The position numbers were made by a program, and so were the translations under genes. From Elmis aenea (taxonomy: Eukaryota > Arthropoda > Insecta > Coleoptera > Elmidae), in contig OX393577.1 in assembly GCA_947652605.1 (NCBI GenBank), positions 63,388,108 to 63,452,107 of the forward strand: DNA of 64,000 nt. Direction: 5' to 3'. The notes under the pieces were generated by a model. The model was not told the origin of the DNA. It ran no database searches and saw nothing but the letters and a program-made list of their open reading frames with translations. Positions 1 to 10,036 of this stretch are shown here, one piece after another. How positions within the stretch are numbered: the first letter of the stretch is position 1; each line of letters opens with the position of its first letter.

Positions 1-905
1 TCCCCAGAGCTGAACCCCGTAAGTTTGGCTTAAGGATTTTTTTGTACAATAGCATCTTATTATGCACAGACAATTGTGATTTTCTTCCAGTCAGAAACTA
101 AATTTTTTTTGTCAAGTTCTTTTCTTTTTTCTTTATGTTCTTTCCATCGAAGACGGATATCCAGACATATTTTGCTGTATCGCAATGTTGGATTTTGGCA
201 TTGTTTATTGATATCGGGAATTGTATATTTTGCTTGTAGGTAAAGACAATATGCGCTAGTTAACTCTCGTTGATTCTTACTCTCCACCTCATAGTCCAAT
301 CGGTTACTCTGTTGCATGCTTCTTGAAGTTTAGCAGCTGTTTCTACATTGTCATTAGCAATTGCCAAGATGGCTGTATCGTCAGCAAAAGTTGCAATTGT
401 GACGTTTTAAATCTGTGGAATGTCGCAAGTGTACATCAAGTATAAAATTGGTCCCAAAACACTGCCTTGGGATACTCCTGCATTTATATTTCTCATGTTC
501 GAGTAATCTCTCTCTTGCTTGACACGAAACTTTCGATCGGATATGTAAGATTTTAATATTTTGGCAACATGTTCTTTAGCTTCTCCTCTAGTCCTTCATG
601 CCAGACTTTGTTAAACGCCTAGGCTACGTCTAGGAATATAGCTGAGCATATTTTCTTTTCTTCATACGCTTTTTCAACGATGTCCGTTATTCGATGAACC
701 TGATCAATTGTCGAGTGCCTATTGCTAAATCCAAACTGGTGATTAGGAATTGATTCTTGCTTTTAATAATTGGTTTTAATCGCTGCAGGATCAGTTTTTC
801 GAATAATTTTGACACTATTGGGAGAAGCGAAATAGGTCTGTATGATGATTGATGAGACATCGTTCGGGGGTTTACCGGGTTTTATATAACAAGAAAATTA
901 TTTCT
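1..905 (-). pseudogene. Jockey-clade LINE reverse transcriptase relic, truncated
   Basis: Read on the minus strand in several frames, this stretch gives the core of a non-LTR reverse transcriptase in the right order: KPGKPPND near 890, NHQFGFSNRHSTIDQVHRI near 700-750, the catalytic block SAIFLDVA-AFNKVWHEGL near 610-660, the SQGSVLGPILYLMYT block near 440-490, and the catalytic FADDTAIL near 360-385, followed by the thumb region down to about position 60. FLDV.QAF, PQGSVLGP and (Y/F)ADD are the A, B and C motifs of the RT fold, and the wording is that of the Jockey clade. Frameshifts and stops break the frame repeatedly, so it cannot be functional. The 3' part runs off the window. The 5' edge near 905 abuts what looks like the leader of an LTR element, which suggests a 5'-truncated insertion. 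Confidence 0.85.
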
Positions 906-1011
906 GGCTCCTCACTTAGTTCATTTTTTTCTTTATTATTACTCTTTTATAGCTTGTGACGCTTTGTGTTTCTTTTCGGTTTTGCTTTCTTATATTTTTT
1001 TTTAACTTAAT

Positions 1012-1026
1012 CTTTCTCGGGCGCCA
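1012..1026 (-). other. Putative LTR-retrotransposon primer-binding site
   Basis: On the minus strand this reads TGGCGCCCGAGAAAG and lies four bases past the CA end of the adjoining LTR. TGGCGCC at this place is the usual start of a primer-binding site matching the 3' end of a tRNA, most often tRNA-Lys. It fixes the orientation of the element (minus) and marks the LTR as the 5' copy. The leader runs leftward until the Jockey relic interrupts it near 905. Confidence 0.6.
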
Positions 1027-1347
1027 AATTTGTTGTAGGGGTTGTTTCCTCTATTCCTGTAGCTCTGTTGGAGAATGTAGGTTCCAGGGGTCTCTCGTTG
1101 AATAAAACTTAGACGGTTTAAAATGGTTATCTTTATTTTGGTTTCTTTATTTACATAATATACAATAATTGGTGTAAAACAAATAATTAATACTCAAAAG
1201 ATAATTGTAAAGCAGTTATTAATAATGGGGCCAGTATTTGTTTAATACAATTAGGGTTCAAATGAATTTAGATTCTCATTCTGATTTTGATTCTGAAGTC
1301 CGGACACGGGGTTACGGTATTGGTGAAATAATTAAAAAGTTGAAATT

Positions 1348-1954
1348 CGGACTTGGCTCTTTTAATCGTGTCGCACCTCCGCTTAAAAGAGACCAAGTAC
1401 GGACTCGGGGTATGCTACGATATAAGTAAAATAATTCAAAGGCGGGAATTCGGACTTAGCTATTTTGGTCGTGTCGCACCTCCGCCCAAACTAGACTAAG
1501 TTCAAATACTCGGACTTAGCTCTTTTAATCGTGTCACACCTCCGCTTAAAAGAGACCAAGTACGGACTCAGGGTATGCTACCATATCTGTAAAATAATTT
1601 TAAAGACGGGAATTCGGACTTAGCTATTTTGATCGTGTCACACCTCCGCTCAAACTAGTCTAAGTTCAAATACTCGGACTTAGCTCTTTTAATCGTGTCA
1701 CACCTCCGCTTAAAAGAGACTAAGTACGGACTCAGGGTATGCTTTCATATGTGTAAAATAATTCAAAGACGGGAATTCGGACTTAGCTATTTTGATCGTG
1801 TCGCACCTCCGCTCAAAATAGTCTAAGTTCAAATATTCGGACTTGGCTCTTTTAATCGTGTCACACCTCCGCTTAAAAGAGACTAAGTTCGGAAATCGGA
1901 TCGGGACTTAGAAAACTCTTGGTCGTGTCGCACCACCGCCCAAGAGGTCTAACG
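1348..1954. repeat. Eight tandem stem-loops with conserved loop and covarying stems
   Basis: Eight modules begin near 1348, 1451, 1511, 1615, 1675, 1778, 1838 and 1904. Types A and B alternate, so the higher-order period is 163-164 bp. Each module is an inverted repeat of about 15 pairs with a one-base bulge, closing the loop TCGTGTCRCACCTCCGC. Type A arms are ACTTAGCTCTTTTAA with the complementary TTAAAAGAGACTAAGT. Type B arms are ACTTAGCTATTTTGA with TCAAAATAGTCTAAGT. The A/B differences occur on both arms and keep the pairing. The eighth module has a shorter stem, CTCTTGG/CCAAGAG, with almost the same loop. Confidence 0.88.
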
Positions 1955-2020
1955 GAAGGATTTTCTTACCTGGGTTTTACCCGCTCGTCTGTGAAAGAGG
2001 GCTCTATATAATTTGTACCA

Positions 2021-2033
2021 GCGTTTTATACCC
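2021..2033 (-). promoter_or_regulatory. TATA box of the LTR promoter
   Basis: On the minus strand this reads GGGTATAAAACGC. It lies upstream of the stem-loop array, in the place expected for the U3 core promoter. A second TATATA lies at 2005-2010. Transcription would start near 1990-2000, so the stem-loops would be in the RNA. The start site is inferred from spacing alone. Confidence 0.45.
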
Positions 2034-2211
2034 AAAATTTGTGGTGTGGGTAGGAGAGATGGTAACAGAGTAGGAAGATGATAACTCCCTACTTTGCGGC
2101 AGTGACGTCGAAACGTTATCGAAATATTTGTTTGGGGCGGTTTATCGGAATTTTCGTTACAAGCTGCGTCATGATATTTGGACAAATTAACTTATTTTAA
2201 GTTTTTGAACA

Positions 2212-3019
2212 GTAGTAATGGAATGCTGCAATGGAAGCAGTTTAAAAACAAAAGCTCCCGGCACCTCCACCCGTTTACTTACAAACTTCGCAAACAGCCT
2301 CATAAAATCCGATCAAATTTCTTTTATCTTGTTAGTTTCGGGATTTAACACCAATTTTCCTGAAACAAGTCAACATCAAGAGCAGCGCAGATCTTAAACA
2401 TGAGGGTTTCTTAAACGAAATATGCCCTCATCCACTTTAAAGTTGTGGAGGAGAGAACATAAAAAAGTAAGTTCGAAACTAGGTAAATACCGTCCCGCTT
2501 AATAAGTCTGCAAAATCGAATACCAACACGACCGCCTCGGCGTTAATTAAAAATTCAATCGCCAAACTTTAACGTCGCCCGAAATAGTTTTTAATCAATC
2601 GTCAATTTCGTCGGAAGCTATAAAACAAAATTGAAAGCGTCGAATAAGACCAACAAACAGAATAAAAGTTTGCATCTGCAATGTATTTTAAGATCTGAAC
2701 TTGTTAACCTTACCGAGTTTGAGGTGACTTTAAAATAAACTATTTTAGAAGCGGGATGAACTTTAACATTCAACGAAAACTAACTTTTGTTTTAACACGT
2801 ACCTTCAAAAGTAAATCACTTTTGTTTTGCGAATTTCCTGTAGCCAAATGATTAACTTGGCTGATAAGGTATAAAAATATGAACACACAAACTTAACTTT
2901 AATAAAAAAAAGAAAATCAACACAATAAGCTTTTAAGTTTGAATAATAACAGAAACAGAATACTATTCAGGTTGCAACACAACATTCTGGTCACTGTGGG
3001 TTGGGTATCTTTCTTATAA
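2212..3019. other. Stretch without recognised features
   Basis: AT-rich sequence between the LTR and the MITE at 3020. I saw no long open frame, repeat end or RNA gene. Confidence 0.5.
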
Positions 3020-3164
3020 AGGTTTGTTCCAACAGCGATTTGCACGGTACAGTAAACGATCAGAGTTTGCGCAGTATCAATATCGTGTTCCAACACACTC
3101 TGATAGTTCACCGGACGGTTTAGTCGGCCGTTCCAACATAACAAAATTGATACATGAACTAGTC

Positions 3165-4717
3165 CAGGGGTGGGCAACCTTTTGTATAACAGGGGCCAGA
3201 ATAAGATTTACGTTTCGTCCGCGGGTCTTAGTAGTTAATGGACACATTTTTGTTACTTGTATTTTTTACAATAATAAAACAAAGTTAATTAAGTACTACT
3301 ATATTTATTTCTCTTATCATTTATAACAAAAAATTACAAAGAAATGAAAAAAATAAGTACGTATTAATCACAAAACAGTAAATATAAATGAAAACAAATT
3401 TTAATTAATGCGACTTCTGGTGCTGTGTAGATTTTGATAGCAATTCAATGTCCGGTTCGATTTGTTTAGTGCTTAAACGCAAGTTGTTTTCCAAATTCGT
3501 ATCAGTTATGGAAGTTCTCTACTTCGATTTTAGATACTTCATCTTGGAGAATAGCTATTCACATCGATATGTTGAGCCAAATAAGGAGTAAATGTACTTC
3601 GCATTATCAACTAAATTCGGAAATTCTTCAGCCGGCAGATTTTTTATAAATTTCGTGCAAAGGTGTCAAATTAAATGTTTCTCTTAAATCTGCCCTCTCT
3701 TTGAGATCCAAAAGTTCCATTTGAAACTTTTCTGGAATATTTTCGATTTCAGTGATGGAAAAGGGCGAATTAAATAAATACTTTTCTTGTCGAAATCTTG
3801 AAAGCGTTCTTCAAATTCTGAATAAAGATCTTTGATTTTTTGAACAAAAATTTGAGGATTATATTTGTCACGATTAGATAATGTTGGAAAATGGAAAAGA
3901 TGATTTTTTTGTATGTGGGATTGCCACAGAATCAGTTTACTTTTAAAAGCTTTAATATATCCATATAATTGTGTCACATTTTGATTTTGCTTTTGTAAGG
4001 CTTCATTTTAAACATTCAGGTGTCCTGTAATATCAACATAGAACGCGAGGTCTGACAGCCATCCTTCATCATTAAATTCTTGAATAGGAATCCCCTTCAT
4101 TTCCATGAATAGTTTAATTTCATTCTTCAAATTATACATTTTTTTTAAAACGGTTGCTCTCGAAAGCCATCGAACTGGGCAATAATGTTGAACATTTGTA
4201 GTCATTTTCAGGATCAATTAGCAATTCTCGAAATTCTCGATCACTTAATGCAGATTTTTTAATTGTGTTTATACAATTAGATACGACAGACATTACGTTT
4301 TCTAATTCCATAGATTTTGCGCATAGATTTTCTTGATGGATGATGCAATGACAAATAAATAACTACGTGACTACACGGGGAATTCCACGAACGAAGAAAC
4401 GAATTGTCGAACATTTCCGACGTTAAACGATTATTGAACGAAGTTTCTGCGTTACGACTTTCTATGTTACGACGTTAGTACTAAATTATGAACAAAGATG
4501 TAGCTATGTGTGTTTAATTTAAATAAGACAAATTATATCGAAAATTAAACTGTAGATCTCTCGTTTTTCCTTATGTTAGGTACTAACCTAATCCTTTTCT
4601 TTCAAATTTTTGTTTTTGAAAATATTTATTTATTATTTCTTCTAAAGATCTCGCGGGCCGGATTAGAACTTTACGCGGGCCGGAGTTGGCCCGCGGGCCG
4701 GAGGTTGCCCACCGTTG
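3165..4717 (-). mobile_element. hAT transposon relic with 8-bp target duplication
   Basis: The left end reads CAGGGGTGGGCAACC and the right end GGTTGCCCACCGTTG, which are near-perfect inverted termini of hAT type. The octamer AACTAGTC flanks it on both sides (3157-3164 and 4718-4725), matching the 8-bp duplication that hAT transposases make. The 1553-bp body carries a broken transposase on the minus strand but lacks the N-terminal BED zinc finger, so it is internally deleted. It sits inside the MITE at 3020-5061 and is therefore younger than that element. Confidence 0.9.
3490..4365 (-). pseudogene. hAT transposase fragment, GTF2IRD2-like
   Basis: Minus-strand reading gives HCIIHQENLCAKSMELENVM (about 4300-4360), then a stretch ending ALSDREFRELL, then CPVRWLSRATVLKKMY and EIKLFMEMKG...WLSDLAFYVDITGHLN (4008-4217), and TQLYGYIKAFKSKLILWQ (3900-3975). 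This order matches the hAT transposases related to vertebrate GTF2IRD2, where HC..HQE, RWLSRG and the DITGHLN segment are family hallmarks. The C-terminal dimerisation region is faintly visible at 3490-3660. Several stops and frameshifts separate the blocks (for example between 3977 and 4008), and the DNA-binding N-terminus is missing, so no active enzyme can be made. Confidence 0.85.
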
Positions 4718-5151
4718 AACTAGTCAGTGAACGGTCAGAACAGTCCTTGGATGAGAGCGTGTACCAGCATTTGGATTTTTACACGCAAGCCCTGTTCATA
4801 ACTAACGTGAGCTCAGCTAGCTATGCATCGCTTCCCAACCCCACTGAGTGCTACATTCTTAAGGTGTTTACCCTAGCGATGCGTACATTTGTATGAACCC
4901 AATAGACGCAAATGACATTTACAGTTAGGCGAGTCGTAAAAGCGTTCCAACAACGCTTAATACTTGTGCAGTACATCTATCAGTACATAGTTCACGCATG
5001 CGAATAAACCGGTTCATGAACTCATCACAAATCGGTTTTAAATCGCTGTTGGAACAAACCTATAATAAACGATACAGATTCTGTTGGTGATGAGGGACGC
5101 GTTTTGCTTACCGTGCGTTATAACTCACTTACTAGATATGCAGGAAATGTT

Positions 5152-5397
5152 TGACGTGAGTCTACTTTGATCATTTCTTTAAAAAAACTGTGCTTTTTGC
5201 TTACCGTGCGTAAGCACCAACTTACTATGCATGAAGGCTGTACGGTAAGAGTAATTTACATCAATGTTCGTAGAAAAAATCTAATTTAAGTGCATGTAGA
5301 TTTTTAATCGTAATTTTAATTTTAGTGTCTGGTACTGTTGTTTTTGAAAATACTTTCGTACTTAATTAGCAAAAATTTCTGGTTATGGAACGCGCTT
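5152..5397 (+). repeat. Long inverted repeat, left arm
   Basis: This segment is repeated in inverted orientation at 6811-7059 with roughly 85-90% identity by eye, including TTTTTGCTTACCGTGCGTAA and GGTTATGGAACGCGCTT. A partial extra copy of its start (TTTTGCTTACCGTGCGTTA) lies just upstream at about 5100-5147. It has no coding capacity. It could be one arm of a foldback element or one of two inverted copies of an unknown repeat. Confidence 0.8.
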
Positions 5398-6715
5398 GGT
5401 GACTTTGACGATTAGTCCTGCAAATAAAAACAATCAAAACCAGCCACTAATATATCAGATGTTTAGTGTTTAAATAGTTTTGGTTAATTAAATTTTGCAA
5501 ATGATATGCAAATATATTTTGGTTCAAGCAGCGGATAATTATTAGGAATATAAATTTACTGTAACATAATGTTCTTGAAACAATTGGCAAAGCAAGTGGT
5601 AGCAGTATCTTTAACTATATGCAAATTAACGGGGTGAATGTATAGATTTGTTATTTGAAACCAGGAGTCTAGCCGTAGGAGGTGTAGACTTGAAATATAT
5701 TCTGCTATCAAGAGAGCTAATTTCTATGTTTACAGAAAATTTATGTAGGCCATTCATTTAACGAAAATATTTCACTATTGGTCTTAAATAGATCCGTTGT
5801 TGGTTGAATTGGAAATAGCAAAATATTTGGAGGAGCAATTTTGGTGTTGTTTTTTTTTAATTCGGCGTTTAAAAAATAATTACCTAAATTGACTAAACTA
5901 TTATGTTTTTTATTAATTAATGAACCCTTTAAGTGACTTAATTAAGATGTAATAAAAATTGATTTATTTAAATATCACATCCATTATTAATTATGAAGAA
6001 AATTTTTAAAATAAGCTAGATTAGTTTTTTATTGCTAGAACAATATAATCAAACTTTTATTGATTTAAATGAAAATAAAATGTAATTGCTCTCTACAATT
6101 TCATTTTAAACTATTACCCATTAGTTTTAGTAGCCGAGCTTCGCTGCAGACTAAATGCGATTACCAAAAATGCGCTTTTAATGGTCAAAAGTCCGGCACG
6201 TTTCCAAATAAAAAGAATTCCCAGAGTTTCAGCGCTAAGATGACAGCCGCTTGCAACACAAAACTAGAACGAACGTTCATTCGGTGACAAAACGGATAAA
6301 GTCATCTCGCTTTATTTAATTCTGTAGCAAGAGAAACCTGCAAACCAGAACCGTTTCTCTAAGTGTTATATATTAGTAATTCCAGCCAGGCGAGCAGAAC
6401 ATTGCCTCTGTAGGGTTGCAGGGCGAAGGTTAAGAGCCCCGCGTGTTCCCTTCTGAAAAGGTCGTATTCCATTTATATTGTAAAATCAAATATTTAACGA
6501 AATTATTTTGGATCTCTTGAATTACGAACTGCACAGCGGTCAGCGAAAATAAAACAGTTTAGATGATTAAAGGAAAACAATCCAGAGATATTTGATTTGG
6601 TTTACATGTAATTAGTATGGATGGATTTAGTGTGGAAAATATAATTTTTTTATGACTTTCTGTTAGCAGATGTTTGAGGGCTAACCTGAAATGATTCTAG
6701 AGTTAGTGTTTTTCT
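5398..6715. other. Spacer between the long inverted repeats, no recognised feature
   Basis: About 1.3 kb, mostly AT-rich, with no open frame I recognise. A somewhat GC-richer block at about 6120-6480 shows no protein match I can name. Confidence 0.5.
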
Positions 6716-6810
6716 TAAAACCCAGTCTGGTATACGGACGGGTCAAAAACGCAAAATGGCACAGGTTGCGGAATATGGGGAGCAGCACAACTGAGACAAG
6801 GCAAATCTAT
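6716..6810 (+). pseudogene. LINE RNase H domain fragment
   Basis: The frame reads PVWYTDGSKTQNGTGCGIWG and runs on to about residue 32. (W)YTDGSK is the first catalytic strand of ribonuclease H, in the form found downstream of the RT in I- and R1-like LINEs of insects. The domain stops abruptly at 6810, where the inverted repeat arm at 6811 begins, so the join is a breakpoint. No RT belonging to it was found upstream. Confidence 0.65.
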
Positions 6811-7059
6811 AAGCGCGTTCCATAACCAGAAATTTTTGCCAATTGAGTAGGTACGAAACTATTTTCAAAAACAACAGTACCAGAGACTAAAGTTAAAATT
6901 ACGATTAAAAATCTACATGCACATAAATTAGATTTTTTTCTACGAACACTGATATAAGGGACTCTTACAGAACAGCCTGCATGCATAGTAAGTGGGTCCT
7001 TACGCACGGTAAGCAAAAAGCACACTTGTCTAGAAATGATCAAAGTAGGTTTACGTCAA
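6811..7059 (-). repeat. Long inverted repeat, right arm
   Basis: Reverse-complement partner of 5152-5397. Its inner end starts exactly where the RNase H fragment stops. Confidence 0.8.
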
Positions 7060-7136
7060 AATTGACAAGACAACGTAATTACATGTGTATATTTGCCAAA
7101 AAATCGTAGGTATTATGTGATCGTAGAAAAATTAAG

Positions 7137-7234
7137 CTACATAACACGAGTTGTAAAGCAATTACACACTCGTGGAAATACGCACTCGCCGCTATGCGTG
7201 CGTAATATGCTTCTTACAACTCTTGTTATGTAAT
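7137..7234. repeat. Short palindromic element
   Basis: ACATAACACGAGTTGTAAAG near 7140 and CTTACAACTCTTGTTATGTA near 7214-7233 are inverted copies enclosing about 55 bp, which gives a 98-bp hairpin. The hAT element at 7235 is inserted at its right edge. Confidence 0.65.
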
Positions 7235-8325
7235 CAAGGGCGGATCCAGCCCTCCATCTTAGGGGGGGTAATTAAAACTTTCAGTGGGCCCTTGCCAATT
7301 GGCCTCCGCTGAATTTTTTTCCTCTCAACTTTAATCAGCAATTGTTTCGCTTCACCCCTTATTAATTGTAATTATCAATTTTTCAAATGAAAACCAGGCC
7401 AATCGCTAAAAGTATACAGGAAGTGTGGAATAAATATGAATATTTTTGTAATATACAGTTTTAATTTAGGCAATTTTACATTGAACTAAAACCTAATTCT
7501 ATTAAAACAAAAAGTACTTTATCTAATTAAAGGGCTTGGTGCAATAACCGGCTAGACGCCATTTTCGAGCAAAATGAGTTTTGGATCTATTATTGTATAG
7601 AATTTTTTTTAACATCGTTTGGTGTAAGAATAAGAATCGTTCATGTTTTGAATAAGAAAAAGTATTTGTCATAAAACATAGCCTATTTTCCCCAAACCTA
7701 AGGACTGCAGAGTTTCTTTAGTTTTTTTCAAAGCTACATAGCCAATTCTTGCATCAAACCCTTCATTGTAAATATATGGTTCGGCTTTTTAAAAATGATA
7801 CAATAAAATTAAGTTTTCTACATTTGGCTCCAAATGTATTTATTATATTGTCTATGTTGACATCTATATCTCTATGAATATGCAATAAAGCCAATCCCGT
7901 TAAACGTTCTTGTGTCATATTTGATCGTAACCACCCCTTTAACCTATTTAAAGCCGGAAAACTCCTTTCTGCCGAGGCAACGCCAACAGGAAGAGTGCAT
8001 AAAATTTGCAAACTAATTTTTACATTTTTTATATGTTTCAAAAGCACTGTCAGGTACATTTTCGTTTAACTGAAAATTTTTTTGCCATTCTAATGTCCAA
8101 AAATCGATTTCAGATTTAAGCTTTAATTTATTAGATCGTCGTTTTCAAATACTTTACTTAAATAAGTGACCATTGAATTTATAAATTCATTTAAATCTTC
8201 ACTAGACTTTGTTATAAACTAAAGCGGTAACGCAGGAAATAAAATATTTGTAAAACTTAATTTTTTAAAATATCTTAGTCTTAGGGGGGGTAATTACCCC
8301 ATTTACCCCCCTGGATCTGCCACTG
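7235..8325 (-). mobile_element. hAT transposon relic (ZMYM1/52-kDa-repressor type)
   Basis: Ends CAAGGGCGGATCCAG (left) and CTGGATCTGCCACTG (right) are inverted, and a G-rich/C-rich subterminal run (TTAGGGGGGGTAATTA) occurs at both ends. The octamer TATGTAAT flanks both sides (7227-7234, 8326-8333) as a perfect 8-bp target duplication. At 1091 bp it keeps only the 3' part of a transposase gene, on the minus strand. Confidence 0.9.
7763..8160 (-). pseudogene. hAT transposase C-terminal dimerisation domain
   Basis: The main open stretch (7763-8059) reads LQILCTLPVGVASAERSF followed by LNRLKGWLRSNMTQERLTGL and ALLHIHRDIDVNID. PV..ASAERSFS.L..IK..LRS.M...RL..LALL is the hallmark of the hAT C-terminal dimerisation region, and this wording is that of insect proteins often named zinc finger MYM-type 1-like or 52 kDa repressor-like. 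Upstream residues NFQLNENVPDS (about 8080-8120) are in another frame, so a frameshift separates them near 8045. The rest of the catalytic domain is absent. Confidence 0.85.
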
Positions 8326-8333
8326 TATGTAAT

Positions 8334-8932
8334 ATATTATTAACTATTAAAAAGCCTTTAATATTTAAACAAATGTTTTACACTGCATTTATTAAACGTT
8401 GAATCGTTTGATTTTGTTAATTTATTTTGATACACCACATTTATTGATTTATTAAAAAACAGTATAATGCATTAAATAAGCTATCGCGATCAAAGCTAAT
8501 AAAAAACCAATATTACATTATCGTTATACTAAAGTAAACATTAGTAAGAAGCAGGTCAATAGCAAAACGAATAAATGTAAAGTTTTAAACTTGTGGGTCA
8601 AAATCATCTTATCCTAATAAATTCTAACAAAGTTGGGAACCTAATTCGACCCAATTCGACGTCAGGAAGGCCAAAAAGAAAGAAAATGAAACTGCAGAGA
8701 CATTATGGAACCAACATGCAATACTGCAATGAAACAGTTGCACTTCAACTGCTAAGTGATTTTGGTCTGACAGACAATAAGCTCAGTAGTAAATTATAGT
8801 AATCATAACTTGATGGTGATTTGTTAGAATAGTAATGTACATAATCAATATACCCTATCAATGTAATGGGAGACCAGTGTCTGATGGACGGGATTTTTAA
8901 TGCATTAAGAAGCAAATTATCCCGGTTTATAC
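8334..8932. other. Unassigned stretch with a small basic reading frame
   Basis: A 68-codon frame at 8593-8799 (+) includes the basic run GRPKRKKMKLQRHYG. I do not recognise it with confidence. Nothing else is seen. Confidence 0.3.
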
Positions 8933-9556
8933 AGGGTGTGTATAAATTGGCGGAAGCGCTACACGTGACGATGTTCTTCGTAAAATTCTAAGTCGAAAAT
9001 CTTGATACAAAAATGTTGTACCATGCTTCCTATAGCCTCAGGAACCATTTAAAGAAAAGAAAAATTGGCAACATTGCATACATTGATTTGCGTCAAGCTA
9101 TTTTTTTATCAGCAATTTTTACTTAGGTATTTACAATTTTTGTTCGAACTGAAAGCCTTCAGTTCGTAAACATAGCTGCAAACTTTTGGCTATCGTAAAA
9201 CACAAACTAGAAATAATTACGAGAAAAACAGAGATGACAGCTAATGACAACGTTGCCATATGTATTATTTTCATTCAAATCAGTGATTTACATATTTTCA
9301 ACACCAATTTTTGAAAGGAAGAACACAATATCTAGGAAAAAATACTATTCGAAATTTATTTTTATTCCAAATTGCAGCTTTTTCGTTTGCAAGTATTAAA
9401 TAATAACGCTTATTAAAGGACTAAATGTCAAAACTTTGAGGATCTCTTGCAGACACAGCAAGCCTGGTACAACATTTTCGTATTAAGATTTTCGACTTAG
9501 AATTTTACGAAGAACATCGCCACGTGTAGCGCTTCCGCCAATTTTTACACACCCTG
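8933..9556. mobile_element. CAGGGTG MITE with ~75-bp TIRs, copy A (624 bp)
   Basis: Both ends carry CAGGGTGTGTA...GGCGGAAGCGCTACACGTG and a following stretch with GATGTTCTTCGTAAAATTCT, in inverted orientation, flanked by TA. The TA duplication and CAGGGTG end suggest mobilisation by a Tc1/mariner-type transposase. A second copy of 433 bp lies at 63090-63522 in opposite orientation. This copy has an extra insert of about 190 bp in its right half. It has no coding capacity. Confidence 0.88.
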
Positions 9557-9869
9557 TATAGATATCTTAATACGATAAGTGATACAAATGGAGTAATTTA
9601 AATAAGGAATTTATTTTGCTGCTACTCATAGATATCATAACTTTTTAGTTATTAATAACACTATAGATATTCATTTTCTATTTTTGTTGGGCAACTTTAT
9701 TATATTCATTATCCCTGTGGTTCTCATAACATTACAAAAAAAAACAGCAGACTAGACTAAACAAAAGGAAGCAAGCTAATTCCACTACGCTGTTGTTCCA
9801 GGTTGTCTAGGGTCTAGGTCGTCCCATTGTTTTTACCTATTGTTTTGTCTTCCCACTTGTCTTGTGTTG
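9557..9869. other. Stretch without recognised features
   Basis: About 310 bp between the MITE and the RT fragment. Nothing was recognised. Confidence 0.5.
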
Positions 9870-10012
9870 TCCATTCGTATTAAATGGCTTATCCTCTATT
9901 CTCTCTGTTCACCATATCGAATGCCTTCTCCATGTCTATAAATCCAAAATACATAGTTTCTTCCTTCCGTAGAGTTTTTTTTTCTATGATTTGCTGTATT
10001 GTAAATATATAG
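9870..10012 (-). pseudogene. LINE RT fragment (motif A region)
   Basis: The minus strand reads IQQIIEKKTLRKEETMYFGF and then IDMEKAFDMVNRE. F(I/V)D.EKAFD is RT motif A, with the first catalytic aspartate, in the style of the RTE-like LINEs common in insects. Only about 45 codons remain. Confidence 0.7.
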
Positions 10013-10036
10013 AGAGAGCTTTTTTTAACAGGCCGT

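Larger units (their letters stand above)
1031..2211 (-). mobile_element. 5' LTR of an LTR retrotransposon (about 1.18 kb)
   Basis: The segment starts TGTTGTAGGGG and ends TTTTTGAACA on the plus strand, giving TGTT...AACA inverted termini. A TGGCGCC primer-binding site directly follows on the minus strand. A TATAAAA box lies at 2023-2030 and possible minus-strand AATAAA signals lie near 1132-1150, so R and U5 would occupy most of the left part. Between them is an array of stem-loops (1348-1954), which places it in the transcribed leader if the TATA box is used. No gag or pol of the same element was found, because the internal region is cut off. The outer boundary at 2211 rests on the AACA terminus only; no second LTR or target duplication was seen. 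The family was not identified. Confidence 0.6.
3020..5061. mobile_element. MITE with 22-bp perfect TIRs, split by a hAT insertion
   Basis: The termini 3020-3041 and 5040-5061 are perfect 22-bp inverted repeats that begin AGGTTTGTTCCAACAGCG. Without the inserted hAT copy the element is about 480 bp with no coding capacity. ATAA occurs directly next to both ends and could be a 4-bp target duplication. The octamer GTTCCAAC recurs inside (near 3090, 3130 and 4945), like the subterminal repeats of cut-and-paste elements. The superfamily is not clear. A related GTTGGAACAAGCC stretch occurs near 32075. Confidence 0.75.

Noticed and set aside
1238..1429. 63-codon frame in the LTR
   Set aside because: It lies in the stem-loop array and its edges follow the repeat; no evidence for translation.
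1348..1954. CRISPR-like array
   Set aside because: Units are hairpins in alternation inside an LTR of a eukaryotic genome, without variable spacers between constant repeats.
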